Shown one piece after another: positions 16,260-23,574 of a stretch of 37,219 bases of DNA. Below the pieces are notes generated by a model that worked only from the letters and a program-made list of their open reading frames with translations, did no database searches and was not told where the DNA came from. Origin of the DNA: an uncultured Actinomycetes bacterium. GTDB taxonomy: Bacteria > Actinomycetota > Thermoleophilia > Solirubrobacterales > Solirubrobacteraceae. The translations under genes were made by a program, and so were the position numbers. The stretch covers positions 1 to 37,219 of the forward strand of contig CALAQT010000091.1 of the NCBI GenBank assembly GCA_937888775.1. The letters run 5' to 3'. Numbering within the stretch: position 1 is the first letter of the stretch; each line of letters starts with the position of its first letter.

Positions 16260-16589
16260 ATGATGCAGGAACTACTAGAGGCAGCGCGTGGCCACATTCT
16301 CGCCATGCAGGGCCAGATGATCAACTCACCCGGAGCTTTCGAACTGGAGGCCCAGGCCGTCGAAGCTCAAGTCGCGGTGCAGGATGGTCTAGCTGCCGTC
16401 CTGCGGCTAACCGCCGCCGTCGCGAGAGCGCAACACGCGTTGCTGTCGATCCTCGAAGACCTGGGCGACGCGCGACCCAACGGCGACACAGCGCATGATG
16501 TGCTCACGGACGCGGCGGAGATGCTCGGGTTCCCGACAATCGACTCCCTGCTCGCCGTAACCAAGACGAACGTGGCCGTACCCGCCTAG
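16260..16589 (+). CDS. Small helical hypothetical protein
   Basis: 109 residues from ATG 16260 (ATG 16263 also in frame), with AGGAGG at 16251. The sequence is Ala/Leu/Glu-rich and predicted all-helical (LEAQAVEAQVAVQDGLAAVL). No family is recognised. It stands between int and the convergent parA gene and ends just before a strong terminator hairpin. The good ribosome site supports a real gene. Confidence 0.55.
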   Translation: MMQELLEAARGHILAMQGQMINSPGAFELEAQAVEAQVAVQDGLAAVLRLTAAVARAQHALLSILEDLGDARPNGDTAHDVLTDAAEMLGFPTIDSLLAVTKTNVAVPA

Positions 16590-16600
16590 AGGCCCGGCCC

Positions 16601-16629
16601 GGCTACCCCGTCACCCTGGCGGGGTAGCC
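16601..16629. terminator. Bidirectional terminator hairpin
   Basis: GGCTACCCCG (16601-16610) and CGGGGTAGCC (16620-16629) form a perfect 10-bp stem with a 9-base loop, between two convergent genes. There is no T-run on either side, as is usual in high-GC genomes. Confidence 0.7.
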
Positions 16630-16646
16630 GCAGGCGTCTAAGCGCG

Positions 16647-17660
16647 CTAGTCCGCGGTTCGTTTGATGATCTGCTCGGCCAGCGCTCGGAATTCGTCCTC
16701 ACTAGCTCGCGCTCTCGTGAGCTGGTTGGCGAGGATGATCTCGTCCTGCTCCATCTCAAAGATTGCCTGACGGAGGCTCTGGGCGTGAGGCACGAGGCTG
16801 TGATAATTCTTGAGCGTCCCCATCTCGACATCGTTTTGATCGGCTGGGTCAGCGAGGGTGCCTCCTTTGCCGTCGTCGAACTCCCGAAGCGGCGCGAGCA
16901 GCCCTTTCTCGACGAGTGCGGGGGTCTGCCTGATCCAATTCTGGAACGCCAGTGTCGGATCGCCTCGGTAAACGTTGAACTGCTGAGATACGTAGCCAAG
17001 GAGCTTCGGGTGACCCTCCTGCGTCGCAAATGCCAAGGCTTTCGCGACGGGATGCGCGTTCGCTGTGTGCCACTGACTCACCCAAGTCTTGAGACTCTGC
17101 CCGACACTGGGGAGCGCCCGGAGTGAGAACAGATCGGATGCCATCGGTACGACAAGGTAGTCCGCTCCGATAAGCACGGATCGGTTCATCGGCCCAACGT
17201 TGGGACCTAGATCGAGGAATACGTAGTCGATGTTCAAGGCCGCGCCGACCTCCGACCAAAGGCGATATGGGGCGCTCGTGATCCGGAAGCCGCGCTCCGT
17301 CCCGGCGAGAGCCTCGGTCCACGACGACGGCAGGATCTCCTCAAACGCGGACAACGTGATGTCGCCAGGCAGCAGCCACACTTGGTTCTCGCGCACCTCG
17401 ATCGCATCGGGAACGGAAACGTCACCCGCGCCGCTTACGAGAGGCGCGAACGCGTGAGCGACAGTCATGCCATCGGCGCCGGGCGAGTACAGAGACTCGA
17501 GCGTCACGTCGTCGAGCGCGATAGCGGTCAGGTTCGCTTGGGCGTCGAAGTCAACGAGCAAGACTCTCTTCCCAAGGCGCCCCATCTCAATCGCAATGTT
17601 GAAGAGCATCGTGGTCTTACCGACGCCGCCCTTGTGGTTGAAAAACGCGATGCTCTGCAT
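16647..17660 (-). CDS. parA: ParA-family partition ATPase
   Basis: 337 residues from ATG 17660, which has AGAAGGA upstream; a longer frame from 17711 lacks one. The deviant Walker A is KGGVGKTT (10-17), followed by VLLVDFDAQANLT and the switch segment YVFLDLGPNVGPMN. These are ParA/Soj hallmarks. ParA proteins use ATP-dependent DNA binding to segregate plasmids, normally with a ParB partner; no ParB is seen here. The C-terminal region (DDGKGGTLADPADQND) is longer than in minimal ParA. In an integrated element it probably stabilises an excised, replicating form. It is transcribed towards int and lies beside the right att site. Confidence 0.88.
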   Translation of the reverse strand: MQSIAFFNHKGGVGKTTMLFNIAIEMGRLGKRVLLVDFDAQANLTAIALDDVTLESLYSPGADGMTVAHAFAPLVSGAGDVSVPDAIEVRENQVWLLPGDITLSAFEEILPSSWTEALAGTERGFRITSAPYRLWSEVGAALNIDYVFLDLGPNVGPMNRSVLIGADYLVVPMASDLFSLRALPSVGQSLKTWVSQWHTANAHPVAKALAFATQEGHPKLLGYVSQQFNVYRGDPTLAFQNWIRQTPALVEKGLLAPLREFDDGKGGTLADPADQNDVEMGTLKNYHSLVPHAQSLRQAIFEMEQDEIILANQLTRARASEDEFRALAEQIIKRTAD

Positions 17661-17977
17661 TAGCTTCCTTCTAAGTTTGTGCCGACTGTTACTTGCGTCG
17701 GATTTGGCCAACTAGCTTAGGGGGTGCGGCGGATGGCAACCTGCTGCGTAGCGCCCAAAATGCAGCCACAGCAGGCCCACGTAAGGCCCAGAGAAGCCCC
17801 AACCCTGCCTGCCCCCGCCCCGTGGGCCGTGCGGCTTTCCTGGCGGCTACGGCGCTCCTGGTGCCCTGCGGTGCCCGCTACGCCGGGGTCCAACCGGGGT
17901 CCAAGCGCCTTAGGTTTGCGCCGTAATCGGGGGCCGGGCAAACAAAAAGCCCTGCTAAACAGGGCTTTTCTGGTGGA
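17661..17977. other. Right end of island: promoter of parA and att arm
   Basis: No gene in about 315 bases. CCGGGGTCCAA occurs twice in tandem (17883-17893, 17894-17904), about 75 bases from the att core; this spacing would suit arm-type integrase-binding sites. Bases 17945-17969 hold the tRNA terminator. Confidence 0.4.
17945..17969 (-). terminator. Rho-independent terminator of tRNA-Glu
   Basis: AAAAGCCCTG and CAGGGCTTTT pair around a 5-base loop. On the minus strand the stem is followed by a T-rich tail, 8 bases beyond the tRNA 3' end. Because it lies inside the island end, the element brings its own terminator for the restored tRNA. Confidence 0.75.
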
Positions 17978-18021
17978 TACCGCTACCGGGATTCGAACCC
18001 GGGTTTCCGCCATGAGAGGGC
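17978..18021. repeat. Attachment-site repeat inside tRNA-Glu
   Basis: The 44 bases are identical to 4599-4642 and run from just before the anticodon loop to the discriminator base. The crossover occurred somewhere within this identity block. Confidence 0.92.
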
Positions 18022-18050
18022 GGCGTCCTAGTCCCCTGGACGATAGCGGC
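17978..18050 (-). tRNA. tRNA-Glu(CTC)
   Basis: The 73 bases fold as a cloverleaf. The acceptor stem is GCCGCTA with TAGCGGT (a G-U first pair), the anticodon stem CCGCC/GGCGG has loop CTCTCAT (anticodon CTC), the T arm contains TTCGAAT, and the discriminator base is A. CCA is not encoded directly. The 3' half doubles as the integration site of the island to its left. Confidence 0.93.
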
Positions 18051-18071
18051 GCGCGATTGGCTGCCACGAGG

Positions 18072-19910
18072 CTAGCAAAGCGCGGCGAGCGGATCAGGGG
18101 GCGCGGGGCCCTTGCGGCACCCGCCGCGTACCCGTTCGGCCCAGACCGTGCGCGTGCGATATCTTCGCTCTCCCCCACGGGCACGCGGATGTGGCGGAAT
18201 TGGTAGACGCGCACGGTTCAGGTCCGTGTCTGGGCAACCAGGTGGAGGTTCGAGTCCTCTCATCCGCACCATTTGATCGACGTTGGAACCGAGGCCCCCT
18301 AAAGACTGGGGGTCTTGGTCGCTGTTGGGCGCGGGGGCTTTGGCGCGCCGGGCCTTTTGGCGGCTGACGCGGGCGATGTGCTTGTAGATGGGTTGTGGTT
18401 GGCTGTCGAGGTCGTCTGTGCGGATGAGGAGCCGCTCGAAGAGGGCTTGGTTCATCAGGCGGCGTAGGTGGGGGGTGGCCGTGAGGTAGTTGGCGTGGCA
18501 GTTGTCGATGATGGCCAGGGCCTCGTCGAGGGCTGCGAGGGCGTCTTTGGATTCGAGGGCCGCGGACTGGATCCAGATGTTGGCCTGTGCTTGCTCTTCC
18601 TCGATGCGTTGCTGCTCGGCTTGTAGGACCTCATCGGATACGGCGTGGCGGTAGTAGAGGTGGACGAGCTTGAGCTGCTCGTCTTGGAGGGTCCGTAGTC
18701 GTCGGCTGTGGTGATCGGATTGTTTGCGTGCGGCCGCGAGGCGAGCGTCGACTTGTTCTGTGATCTCGCCGCGGACCGCCTTGAGCTGCGCGGGGGTGAG
18801 CTCGACGTTGCGGTAGTAGTCCTCGATGGCTTTCTCGACGTCATCTACGGCCATGTGGCGTGCTCCGCAGCTCGGACGCCTCGCTTGGTGGCTGAGGCAG
18901 CTGAAGTACTCGTAGACCCCGCCGTTTCCGCGGTGGCGTCCGTAGACCATCCGTCGGCCGCAGTGTCCGCAGAAGATCGAGCCCTTCAGGTAGTGGAAGT
19001 GCTTCTTGGTGCGATCGCCGGAGAGCCGGTGTGCTTGGAGGATCTGCTGGACCTTCACAAAGGTCTCCCGGTCGACGATCGCCGTATGGCGTCCGTCGCG
19101 TTTGACGCCTTGATAGGTCACGAGTCCGGTGTAGTAGTCATCGCGCAGTATGCGGTAAACGCCGTTGCGGCTCAATGGCTTTTCTGGGCGTTTCTGTGTC
19201 GCACGGGTGCGCAGGCCGGCCTCCTCGAGCAGGTCGCGCAGCGTCGTGATCGAGTGTTCCCCGGTTGCGAATGCCGCGAACGCGAGCTGCACAAGGCGGT
19301 AGCGCTCCTCATCGACCGCGACCGAACGAATCTCGCGTCCGTCGACGATCTCCCTGACGTTTAGGTAGCCGATGCGTGTTGGCCCGACTGTGCCGCCGTC
19401 GGCGAACTTGCGCTCCAGGCCCATCTTGACCTTCTCGCCGTCCCCGCGGGAGCGAAACGCGTTCACGCCGGCCATGATCGCGAACAGCAACAGTCCTTGG
19501 GGGCTGTCGTCGACGCGCTCGAGGGTGGACTCGAGCTTGCTGCCGCAGCGCTTGATCTCCCCGAGCAGCCAGAAGGCGTCTGTCTCCTCCCGCGCGACCC
19601 GCGAAAGGTCATAGAAGATGACGTACGTCGGTTTGAGCTTGGGGAGCTCGGCGAGCATGCGCTGCAGCGCCGGGCGCTTGGTGTTGGTGGCGCTCTTGCC
19701 GGGCTCGACGTACTCATGGGTGATCCGGGCCCCGAGCCGCTCGGCGTGCCGCTCACACGCCTGTCGTTGCGCCTCGATCGAGTATCCCTCGACGCTGGGC
19801 CCGGTCAGCTGCCCGACGCTCGACACCCGCAGATAGCTGATAGCGGTCGCAGTGGTAGATACAGCATCCGCTGCCTGCCCTGTTTGTAGCGTTGCTGCTG
19901 CTGGTGGCAA
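18072..19910 (-). CDS. Large serine recombinase
   Basis: The N-terminal catalytic domain begins at AISYLRVSSVGQ, with the nucleophile Ser in RVSS. GYSIEAQRQACERHAERLGA and YDLSRVAREETDAFWLL follow. The recombinase domain, a zinc ribbon (FCGHCGRRM, then CLSHQARRPSCGARH) and a coiled coil complete the large serine integrase layout. TTG 19910 is preferred because AAGGAGG lies 5 bases upstream; ATG 19952 and GTG 20042 are alternatives. The C-terminal 70 residues or so read antisense through tRNA-Leu (MVRMRGLEPPPG is tRNA-derived), so the native stop was probably lost at the integration junction. It performs unidirectional integration, here next to tRNA-Leu. Confidence 0.88.
   Translation of the reverse strand: MPPAAATLQTGQAADAVSTTATAISYLRVSSVGQLTGPSVEGYSIEAQRQACERHAERLGARITHEYVEPGKSATNTKRPALQRMLAELPKLKPTYVIFYDLSRVAREETDAFWLLGEIKRCGSKLESTLERVDDSPQGLLLFAIMAGVNAFRSRGDGEKVKMGLERKFADGGTVGPTRIGYLNVREIVDGREIRSVAVDEERYRLVQLAFAAFATGEHSITTLRDLLEEAGLRTRATQKRPEKPLSRNGVYRILRDDYYTGLVTYQGVKRDGRHTAIVDRETFVKVQQILQAHRLSGDRTKKHFHYLKGSIFCGHCGRRMVYGRHRGNGGVYEYFSCLSHQARRPSCGARHMAVDDVEKAIEDYYRNVELTPAQLKAVRGEITEQVDARLAAARKQSDHHSRRLRTLQDEQLKLVHLYYRHAVSDEVLQAEQQRIEEEQAQANIWIQSAALESKDALAALDEALAIIDNCHANYLTATPHLRRLMNQALFERLLIRTDDLDSQPQPIYKHIARVSRQKARRAKAPAPNSDQDPQSLGGLGSNVDQMVRMRGLEPPPGCPDTDLNRARLPIPPHPRARGGERRYRTRTVWAERVRGGCRKGPAPPDPLAALC
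18185..18271 (+). tRNA. tRNA-Leu(CAG)
   Basis: A class II tRNA. Acceptor GCGGATG pairs with CATCCGC, the anticodon arm CACGG/CCGTG has loop TTCAGGT (anticodon CAG), a long variable arm TCTGGGCAACCAGGT follows, the T arm has TTCGAGT, and the CCA end is encoded at 18269-18271. It lies divergent to tRNA-Glu, 134 bases away, and adjoins the serine-recombinase element. Confidence 0.95.
18289..18318 (+). terminator. Hairpin terminator after tRNA-Leu
   Basis: CCGAGGCCCCC and GGGGGTCTTGG pair over 11 positions (with G-U pairs) around an 8-base loop, 18 bases after the tRNA. It lies within the antisense 3' end of the serine recombinase frame, so host sequence has replaced the end of that gene. Confidence 0.6.
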
Positions 19911-20038
19911 TGGGGCCTCCTTTCTCGGTTTGCTTTGCTTTGGCTTAACCATTTTCGCGTTAACCCGCTGTTTTGGCAACGTGTTTTTGGGTGGGTGTGG
20001 GCCGATCCGGGATTGCTCCCAGATCGACCCACGGTCTC

Positions 20039-20416
20039 TCACTTCAGCGCATCCAAGCGCTCGCTGATGGCCTTCTTGCGCTCGGCCGCGCTCGCCTTCA
20101 GCGCTTTCGCTTCGGCAGCGGCCTCGGTGGCGCGCTCGTCGGCTGCCTGGACCTCTCGGTCAATCGCCGCTATCGCCCGCTGCAGGGATGCCCTGGCGTC
20201 CGCGAGCGCGTCCTCGGGGGTTGTCTCACGCCTGCGGGGCCTCGGGCTAGCGGTGCCGCCCTCGGCCTTTCGCTGGTGGCTGTAGAACGCTCCCCTGATG
20301 GAGTCTTTTGGCCTGTTCTCTTCCTCGGCGATTTTGGTGAATGCCTCGGTGCGGCTCAGTCCTTCCTCCATCAACGTGAGCGTCCTGGTGTGGATCTCCT
20401 GCGCCTTGCTAGCCAT
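20039..20416 (-). CDS. Small HTH/coiled-coil protein upstream of serine recombinase
   Basis: 125 residues from ATG 20416, with AAGGAGG upstream; a longer frame from 20488 lacks support. The N-terminus (IHTRTLTLMEEGLSRTEAFT, then NRPKDSIRGAFYSHQRKA) looks like a small HTH DNA-binding unit. The C-terminus (about 75-125) is an Ala/Glu/Lys/Arg coiled coil (EVQAADERATEAAAEAKALK). The stop overlaps a possible GTG start of the recombinase. Recombination directionality factors of serine integrases are small, diverse, often coiled-coil, and often adjacent to the integrase. That role is plausible but unproven, and no family is recognised. Confidence 0.6.
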   Translation of the reverse strand: MASKAQEIHTRTLTLMEEGLSRTEAFTKIAEEENRPKDSIRGAFYSHQRKAEGGTASPRPRRRETTPEDALADARASLQRAIAAIDREVQAADERATEAAAEAKALKASAAERKKAISERLDALK

Positions 20417-20506
20417 GGTGCGGTTCCTCCTTGTGTGAGATTGGATGGCCATATCGGCGGGCAGAAAGACCTTGGTCCTTCCGCCCACCGGGGAGCCATC
20501 CAGCCC

Positions 20507-20842
20507 TCACGCCTTCTCCCGTGCCGCTTGGTGTGCCCAGTGCGTGATCCGGGCACATGCCACATCGACGTACTCCGTCTCGCGTTCGATCCCGAGAAAC
20601 CGACAGCCCTCAAGAACGGCAGCGGCCCCGGTGCTGCCGCTGCCGGTAAAAGGGTCGAAGACGACCGCACCGGGCGGGGTCGTGAGCCGGATGAGCCACG
20701 CCATCAACGCGATCGGCTTGACCGTCGGGTGCGGATTCGCCGCCAGGCGCGGCGACGTGCGCTTTCCCCTGTAGAGCTCCACAGCCCGTTTCGGCAGCTG
20801 CTCACCCCTCCCAGGGTCTAACGAATGGAGTGCTTGATGCCT
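20507..20842 (-). pseudogene. C-terminal stump of a beta-class DNA methyltransferase
   Basis: The open frame runs from a stop near 20843 to 20507. It contains PHPTVKPIALMAWLIRLTTP (motif X) and VVFDPFTGSGSTGAAAVLEG (motif I, AdoMet binding), ending in FLGIERETEYVDVACARI. In beta-class enzymes these follow the catalytic DPPY motif, which is absent here, so the N-terminal half is missing and the stump cannot be active alone. It belongs to the serine-recombinase element and marks where that element was cut. Confidence 0.75.
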
Positions 20843-21290
20843 TCACATTCCGATGTAGTTGTCCTTCCGCGCGCCCGAAAAGACCGCGGAAACAGCGAGA
20901 GCCACGAATCCTACTTCTCCCGCGATCATAGACCGCGGGAGTCAGCTTGGCGCGTCGCGCTCCGTTCTGGACGGCGGCTGCTCACGCCTCGGCGGCACAA
21001 TCAACGACCTCGCAACCGCGTACGGCTCCTGTACCTAGCCGAATCAGGCGGGCGGCCTCGCTCGCGCGGCGAGGCATCTCACGGCTAGTCCAAGGCCGGA
21101 GCGCCTTATCTACTCTCCCCCTCGGCAGCAGACCGTGGCGCACTTCGACTCCAGATACTTCTATTGCGCTTTTGAGCCGTCACCTGCAATCAACGCATCA
21201 AGAAGCCGCCGCACGCGGTCCCCACGCGCCCCAGACGCCGAAACCCCGGCCTCCTTGCCGGAGACCGGGGTGGTTCGACCTTCGATCAAA
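20843..21290. other. Non-coding junction between element remnants
   Basis: No convincing gene in about 450 bases. The minus-strand frame at 21161-21290 continues from the tRNA-Ala fragment and ends VRRLLDALIAGDGSKAQ; it is a diverged third copy of the tail in the repeats at 22793 and 30771. CCCCGGCCTCCTTGCCGGAGACCGGGG-like pairing at about 21244-21270 is a likely terminator for the former tRNA-Ala. Confidence 0.4.
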
Positions 21291-21335
21291 TGGTGGAGCC
21301 AACCGGGATCGAACCGGTGACCTCCTGCGTGCAAA
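21291..21335 (-). pseudogene. 3' half of tRNA-Ala(TGC), probable att footprint
   Basis: On the minus strand, 45 bases match tRNA-Ala from the anticodon loop TTTGCAC through the T arm (GGTTCGATCC) and acceptor 3' strand (GGCTCCA) to an encoded CCA. The 5' half is missing: the bases before TTTGCAC (GCCGG) cannot pair as the anticodon stem. The cut at the anticodon loop is the same as in the tRNA-Glu att repeat, so this is probably the distal att site of an element extending to the right. No intact partner is in the window. Confidence 0.75.
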
Positions 21336-21570
21336 CCGGCCGAGCGGGACGCCCTGAAAGTCCGCGTTTGCAGGCTGGATGGGCGTTCTCGCTCGGTCAG
21401 CGAGCGACCGTTACAGGACGGGACTAGACGCGATTCGACGAGGTTGTGGCACCGGCAGACGCACCTGGTGCCAAATGGCCGCAAGTCCGGGAGACGGGGG
21501 CCGCTGTAGCATCGTCCAGCCTGTTGGGCGCCGTCCGGCGCCGCGTCCCACGAACGTCAAGGGGAATCTC

Positions 21571-22725
21571 ATGACCCGCACTCAGCCCTCTCGCCAGCAC
21601 CCCGGGTTCGGTCGTGTGAGACACCTTGCTCTCGCCGCGGCCGTGGCATGTGTGTTCGCGTCGTCAGCCGCGCTCGGCATAGGTGCTCAAGCCACTCTCG
21701 CCGCGTCACTTCGCTCGCCCTCCGTTCAGACGATCAATCTCGGTGGCGGTGCCTCTCCGTCGGAGGTCACGCGCGCTGCGGATGGGAGCCTTTGGGTGCT
21801 CGGGTCCCAGAGATCCGCGCCCGTGGTATGGCGGCTCGCTCCGTCCGGACGTCTACTCGGCACATATCCCCTCCCCGGCCTCACCGCGATCTCCCCTCGG
21901 CTCGCCCCATTGATCGCCCCTGGGAACGACGGATCGCTGTACGTGCTCGGGTACGGAACCGCGTTCCCGCTGAGTGGGTACGCGCTCGTGCATATTGATC
22001 CTTCTGGTGCCGAGTCGACCGTGGCGGTCACCTACCCGGCAGAACCCATGTCTCAGGTGTGGTTCGGCGGCCCGGTCAATGGCCTCGTGACCGCCTCAGA
22101 CGGGAGCCTTTGGCTCGCTACGGAGGCGAACGGCGAGACAGCCGGGTACGCGGTTGCCCACATCAACTCCGCGACCGGCGCGCCGACCTGGCTGCCCCAG
22201 AGGTTCCCCACCCACCGGTTCTTTTCCGGGGCGCTGTTGCCGGCTCCGGATGGTGGCTTGTGGATCGCCCCCGAGGCGCCCCGTGCCGAACTGCAGGAGG
22301 TCAGCCCAACCGGTGCGCTCATGCGAGTAGCTACCCTCGCCGGCCGCGCCCAGGAGTTCACCGCGATGGCGTCCGGCTCCGGAGGCGTCGCCTGGGTCGC
22401 GGCGCGCGGGTACATCGCTCGCATTGCCCGCGGACGCGCGACGTTCTTCGCTCTTCCACTCGGCGGATGTGAGCAGGCCTCCAACCTCGCGAACGGCGCG
22501 GGCGGCAACATCTGGTTCCTCGGTAGCGGTTTCTGCGCGGGTTCGTTCAGCGACTACCTCGGTGTGATCACGCCTCGCGGGCGCGTCACGCAGGTTCCCT
22601 TTGCCGCTGGCGGCGTCCTCAACCTGAAGCGATCGCTTGGCCTTCGATTGCTTGCCGTCGGCAACGGCAACACCCTGTGGGTGATTGGTAAGTCGCCACG
22701 GCTGTATCGAGTCACCATCCGCTGA
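21571..22725 (+). CDS. Secreted beta-propeller (virginiamycin B lyase-like)
   Basis: 384 residues from ATG 21571, with AAGGGG upstream; the longer frame from 21379 is not supported. A signal peptide covers about residues 10-40 (HLALAAAVACVFASSAALGI). The mature protein has repeated blade motifs: EVTRAADGSLWVLGS, GLVTASDGSLWLATE, ALLPAPDGGLWIAPE, and NLANGAGGNIWFLGS. This 'ADGSLWF' signature is shared by NHL/Vgb propellers. No catalytic His/Glu set is identified, so a binding rather than lyase role is likely. It lies just inside the tRNA-Ala element boundary. Confidence 0.75.
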   Translation: MTRTQPSRQHPGFGRVRHLALAAAVACVFASSAALGIGAQATLAASLRSPSVQTINLGGGASPSEVTRAADGSLWVLGSQRSAPVVWRLAPSGRLLGTYPLPGLTAISPRLAPLIAPGNDGSLYVLGYGTAFPLSGYALVHIDPSGAESTVAVTYPAEPMSQVWFGGPVNGLVTASDGSLWLATEANGETAGYAVAHINSATGAPTWLPQRFPTHRFFSGALLPAPDGGLWIAPEAPRAELQEVSPTGALMRVATLAGRAQEFTAMASGSGGVAWVAARGYIARIARGRATFFALPLGGCEQASNLANGAGGNIWFLGSGFCAGSFSDYLGVITPRGRVTQVPFAAGGVLNLKRSLGLRLLAVGNGNTLWVIGKSPRLYRVTIR

Positions 22726-22792
22726 CCCGCGGCTTGCCGCCTCGCCCGCTGCGTCCCGTTCTATCCGCTCCTGCGCTCAACACGCCAACCAA

Positions 22793-22917
22793 CTCAGCGC
22801 CTGAGTGCCGTCAAAGCTTCCATCAGACGCCGAACCCGCCCACTGGTGTCGCCAAGCCGCGCCATCCCGGCCCCTGAACCAGGAGCCGGGATGGTTCGAC
22901 CTTCGGGCAAATGGTCG
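22793..22917. repeat. 125-bp direct repeat, copy A
   Basis: It matches 30771-30895 with 7 mismatches and no gaps. On the minus strand it reads DHLPEGRTIPAPGSGAGMAR, then a tail ending VRRLMEALTALRR and TGA. The differences between the copies fall mostly at synonymous or conservative codon positions of that frame. A strong hairpin (CCATCCCGGC/GCCGGGATGG) lies within it. Confidence 0.8.
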
Positions 22918-22958
22918 TAGACCGAGGATCAAGGCCGGACCCGGGCACCGCGTCCGGC

Positions 22959-23564
22959 ATGATGGCTCAGATGCCTGACATGCAATCGGCGGCGGTGCCA
23001 ACCGGCCGACTCCGCGGTCAGGTGCAGCCGTGCCTGACGGTGGACGAACTCGTCTTGCGGCCCTGGCAGTCGACGGATGCAGTCGGCGTTGTCGAGGCCT
23101 ACAGCGATCCTGCGATCCAGAGGTGGCATCTGCGCTCGATGACCGATGACGAGGCGCTTGGCTGGGTGAGGTCTTGGTCGGAGCGATGGGCCGCCGAGAC
23201 CGGAGCGAGCTGGGCCATCGTGGAGAACGACATTCTGCTCGGGCGCATGGGCTTCAATGCGCTGGATTTGACCGCAGGTCTTGGAGAGGCCGCATACTGG
23301 GTTCTGCCTGAGGCTCGAGGACGTGAAGTCGCGCCACGTGCCTTGCGCGCCGCCACGGCCTGGATGTTCGCCGAGGTCGGCCTGCACCGCATCGAGCTGC
23401 TGCATGCGACCGGCAACGCCGCGTCCTGCCGTGTCGCACACAAGGCCGCCTATCTGTTGGAGGGCACCAAGCGCGAGCACTGGCTCTTCGCTGACGGCTG
23501 GCATGACGTGCACCTGCACGCTCGCCTGAACGACGAGCGCGACCCTGGCGCCGGCCACGGCTAG
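22959..23564 (+). CDS. GNAT-family (RimJ/RimL-like) N-acetyltransferase
   Basis: 201 residues from ATG 22959 (ATG 22962 or a GTG at 22911 also possible). It opens with LTVDELVLRPWQSTDAVGVV, the typical start of RimJ/RimL acetyltransferases. VENDILLGRMGFNALD, then EAAYWVLPEARGREVAPRAL (the acetyl-CoA-binding region), HRIELLHATGNAASCRVAHK and YLLEGTKREHW follow. It would transfer acetyl from acetyl-CoA to a protein N-terminus or small amine. The start lies about 40 bases from repeat A, so its promoter may include the repeat. The fold is secure, the substrate unknown. Confidence 0.85.
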   Translation: MMAQMPDMQSAAVPTGRLRGQVQPCLTVDELVLRPWQSTDAVGVVEAYSDPAIQRWHLRSMTDDEALGWVRSWSERWAAETGASWAIVENDILLGRMGFNALDLTAGLGEAAYWVLPEARGREVAPRALRAATAWMFAEVGLHRIELLHATGNAASCRVAHKAAYLLEGTKREHWLFADGWHDVHLHARLNDERDPGAGHG

Positions 23565-23574
23565 GGTCGCCGCC

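Larger units (their letters stand above)
4599..18021. mobile_element. 13.4-kb integrative element in tRNA-Glu
   Basis: A 44-bp perfect direct repeat (4599-4642 and 17978-18021) corresponds to the 3' half of tRNA-Glu from the anticodon loop to the discriminator base. The right copy is inside an intact tRNA gene, the left copy is an orphan. This is the classic footprint of a tyrosine integrase, and such an integrase is encoded at 14818-16086. The element also encodes an excisionase-like HTH, a primase, a RecA-like ATPase, ParA, and restriction-modification cargo. No FtsK/TraB translocase, relaxase, capsid, portal or terminase gene is seen. Size and content fit a phage-satellite-like or plasmid-like integrative element that depends on another vehicle for transfer. 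That last point is inference. Confidence 0.88.

Noticed and set aside
18185..18271. MVRMRGLEPPPG peptide as a recombinase domain
   Set aside because: It is the antisense translation of tRNA-Leu and not a protein domain.
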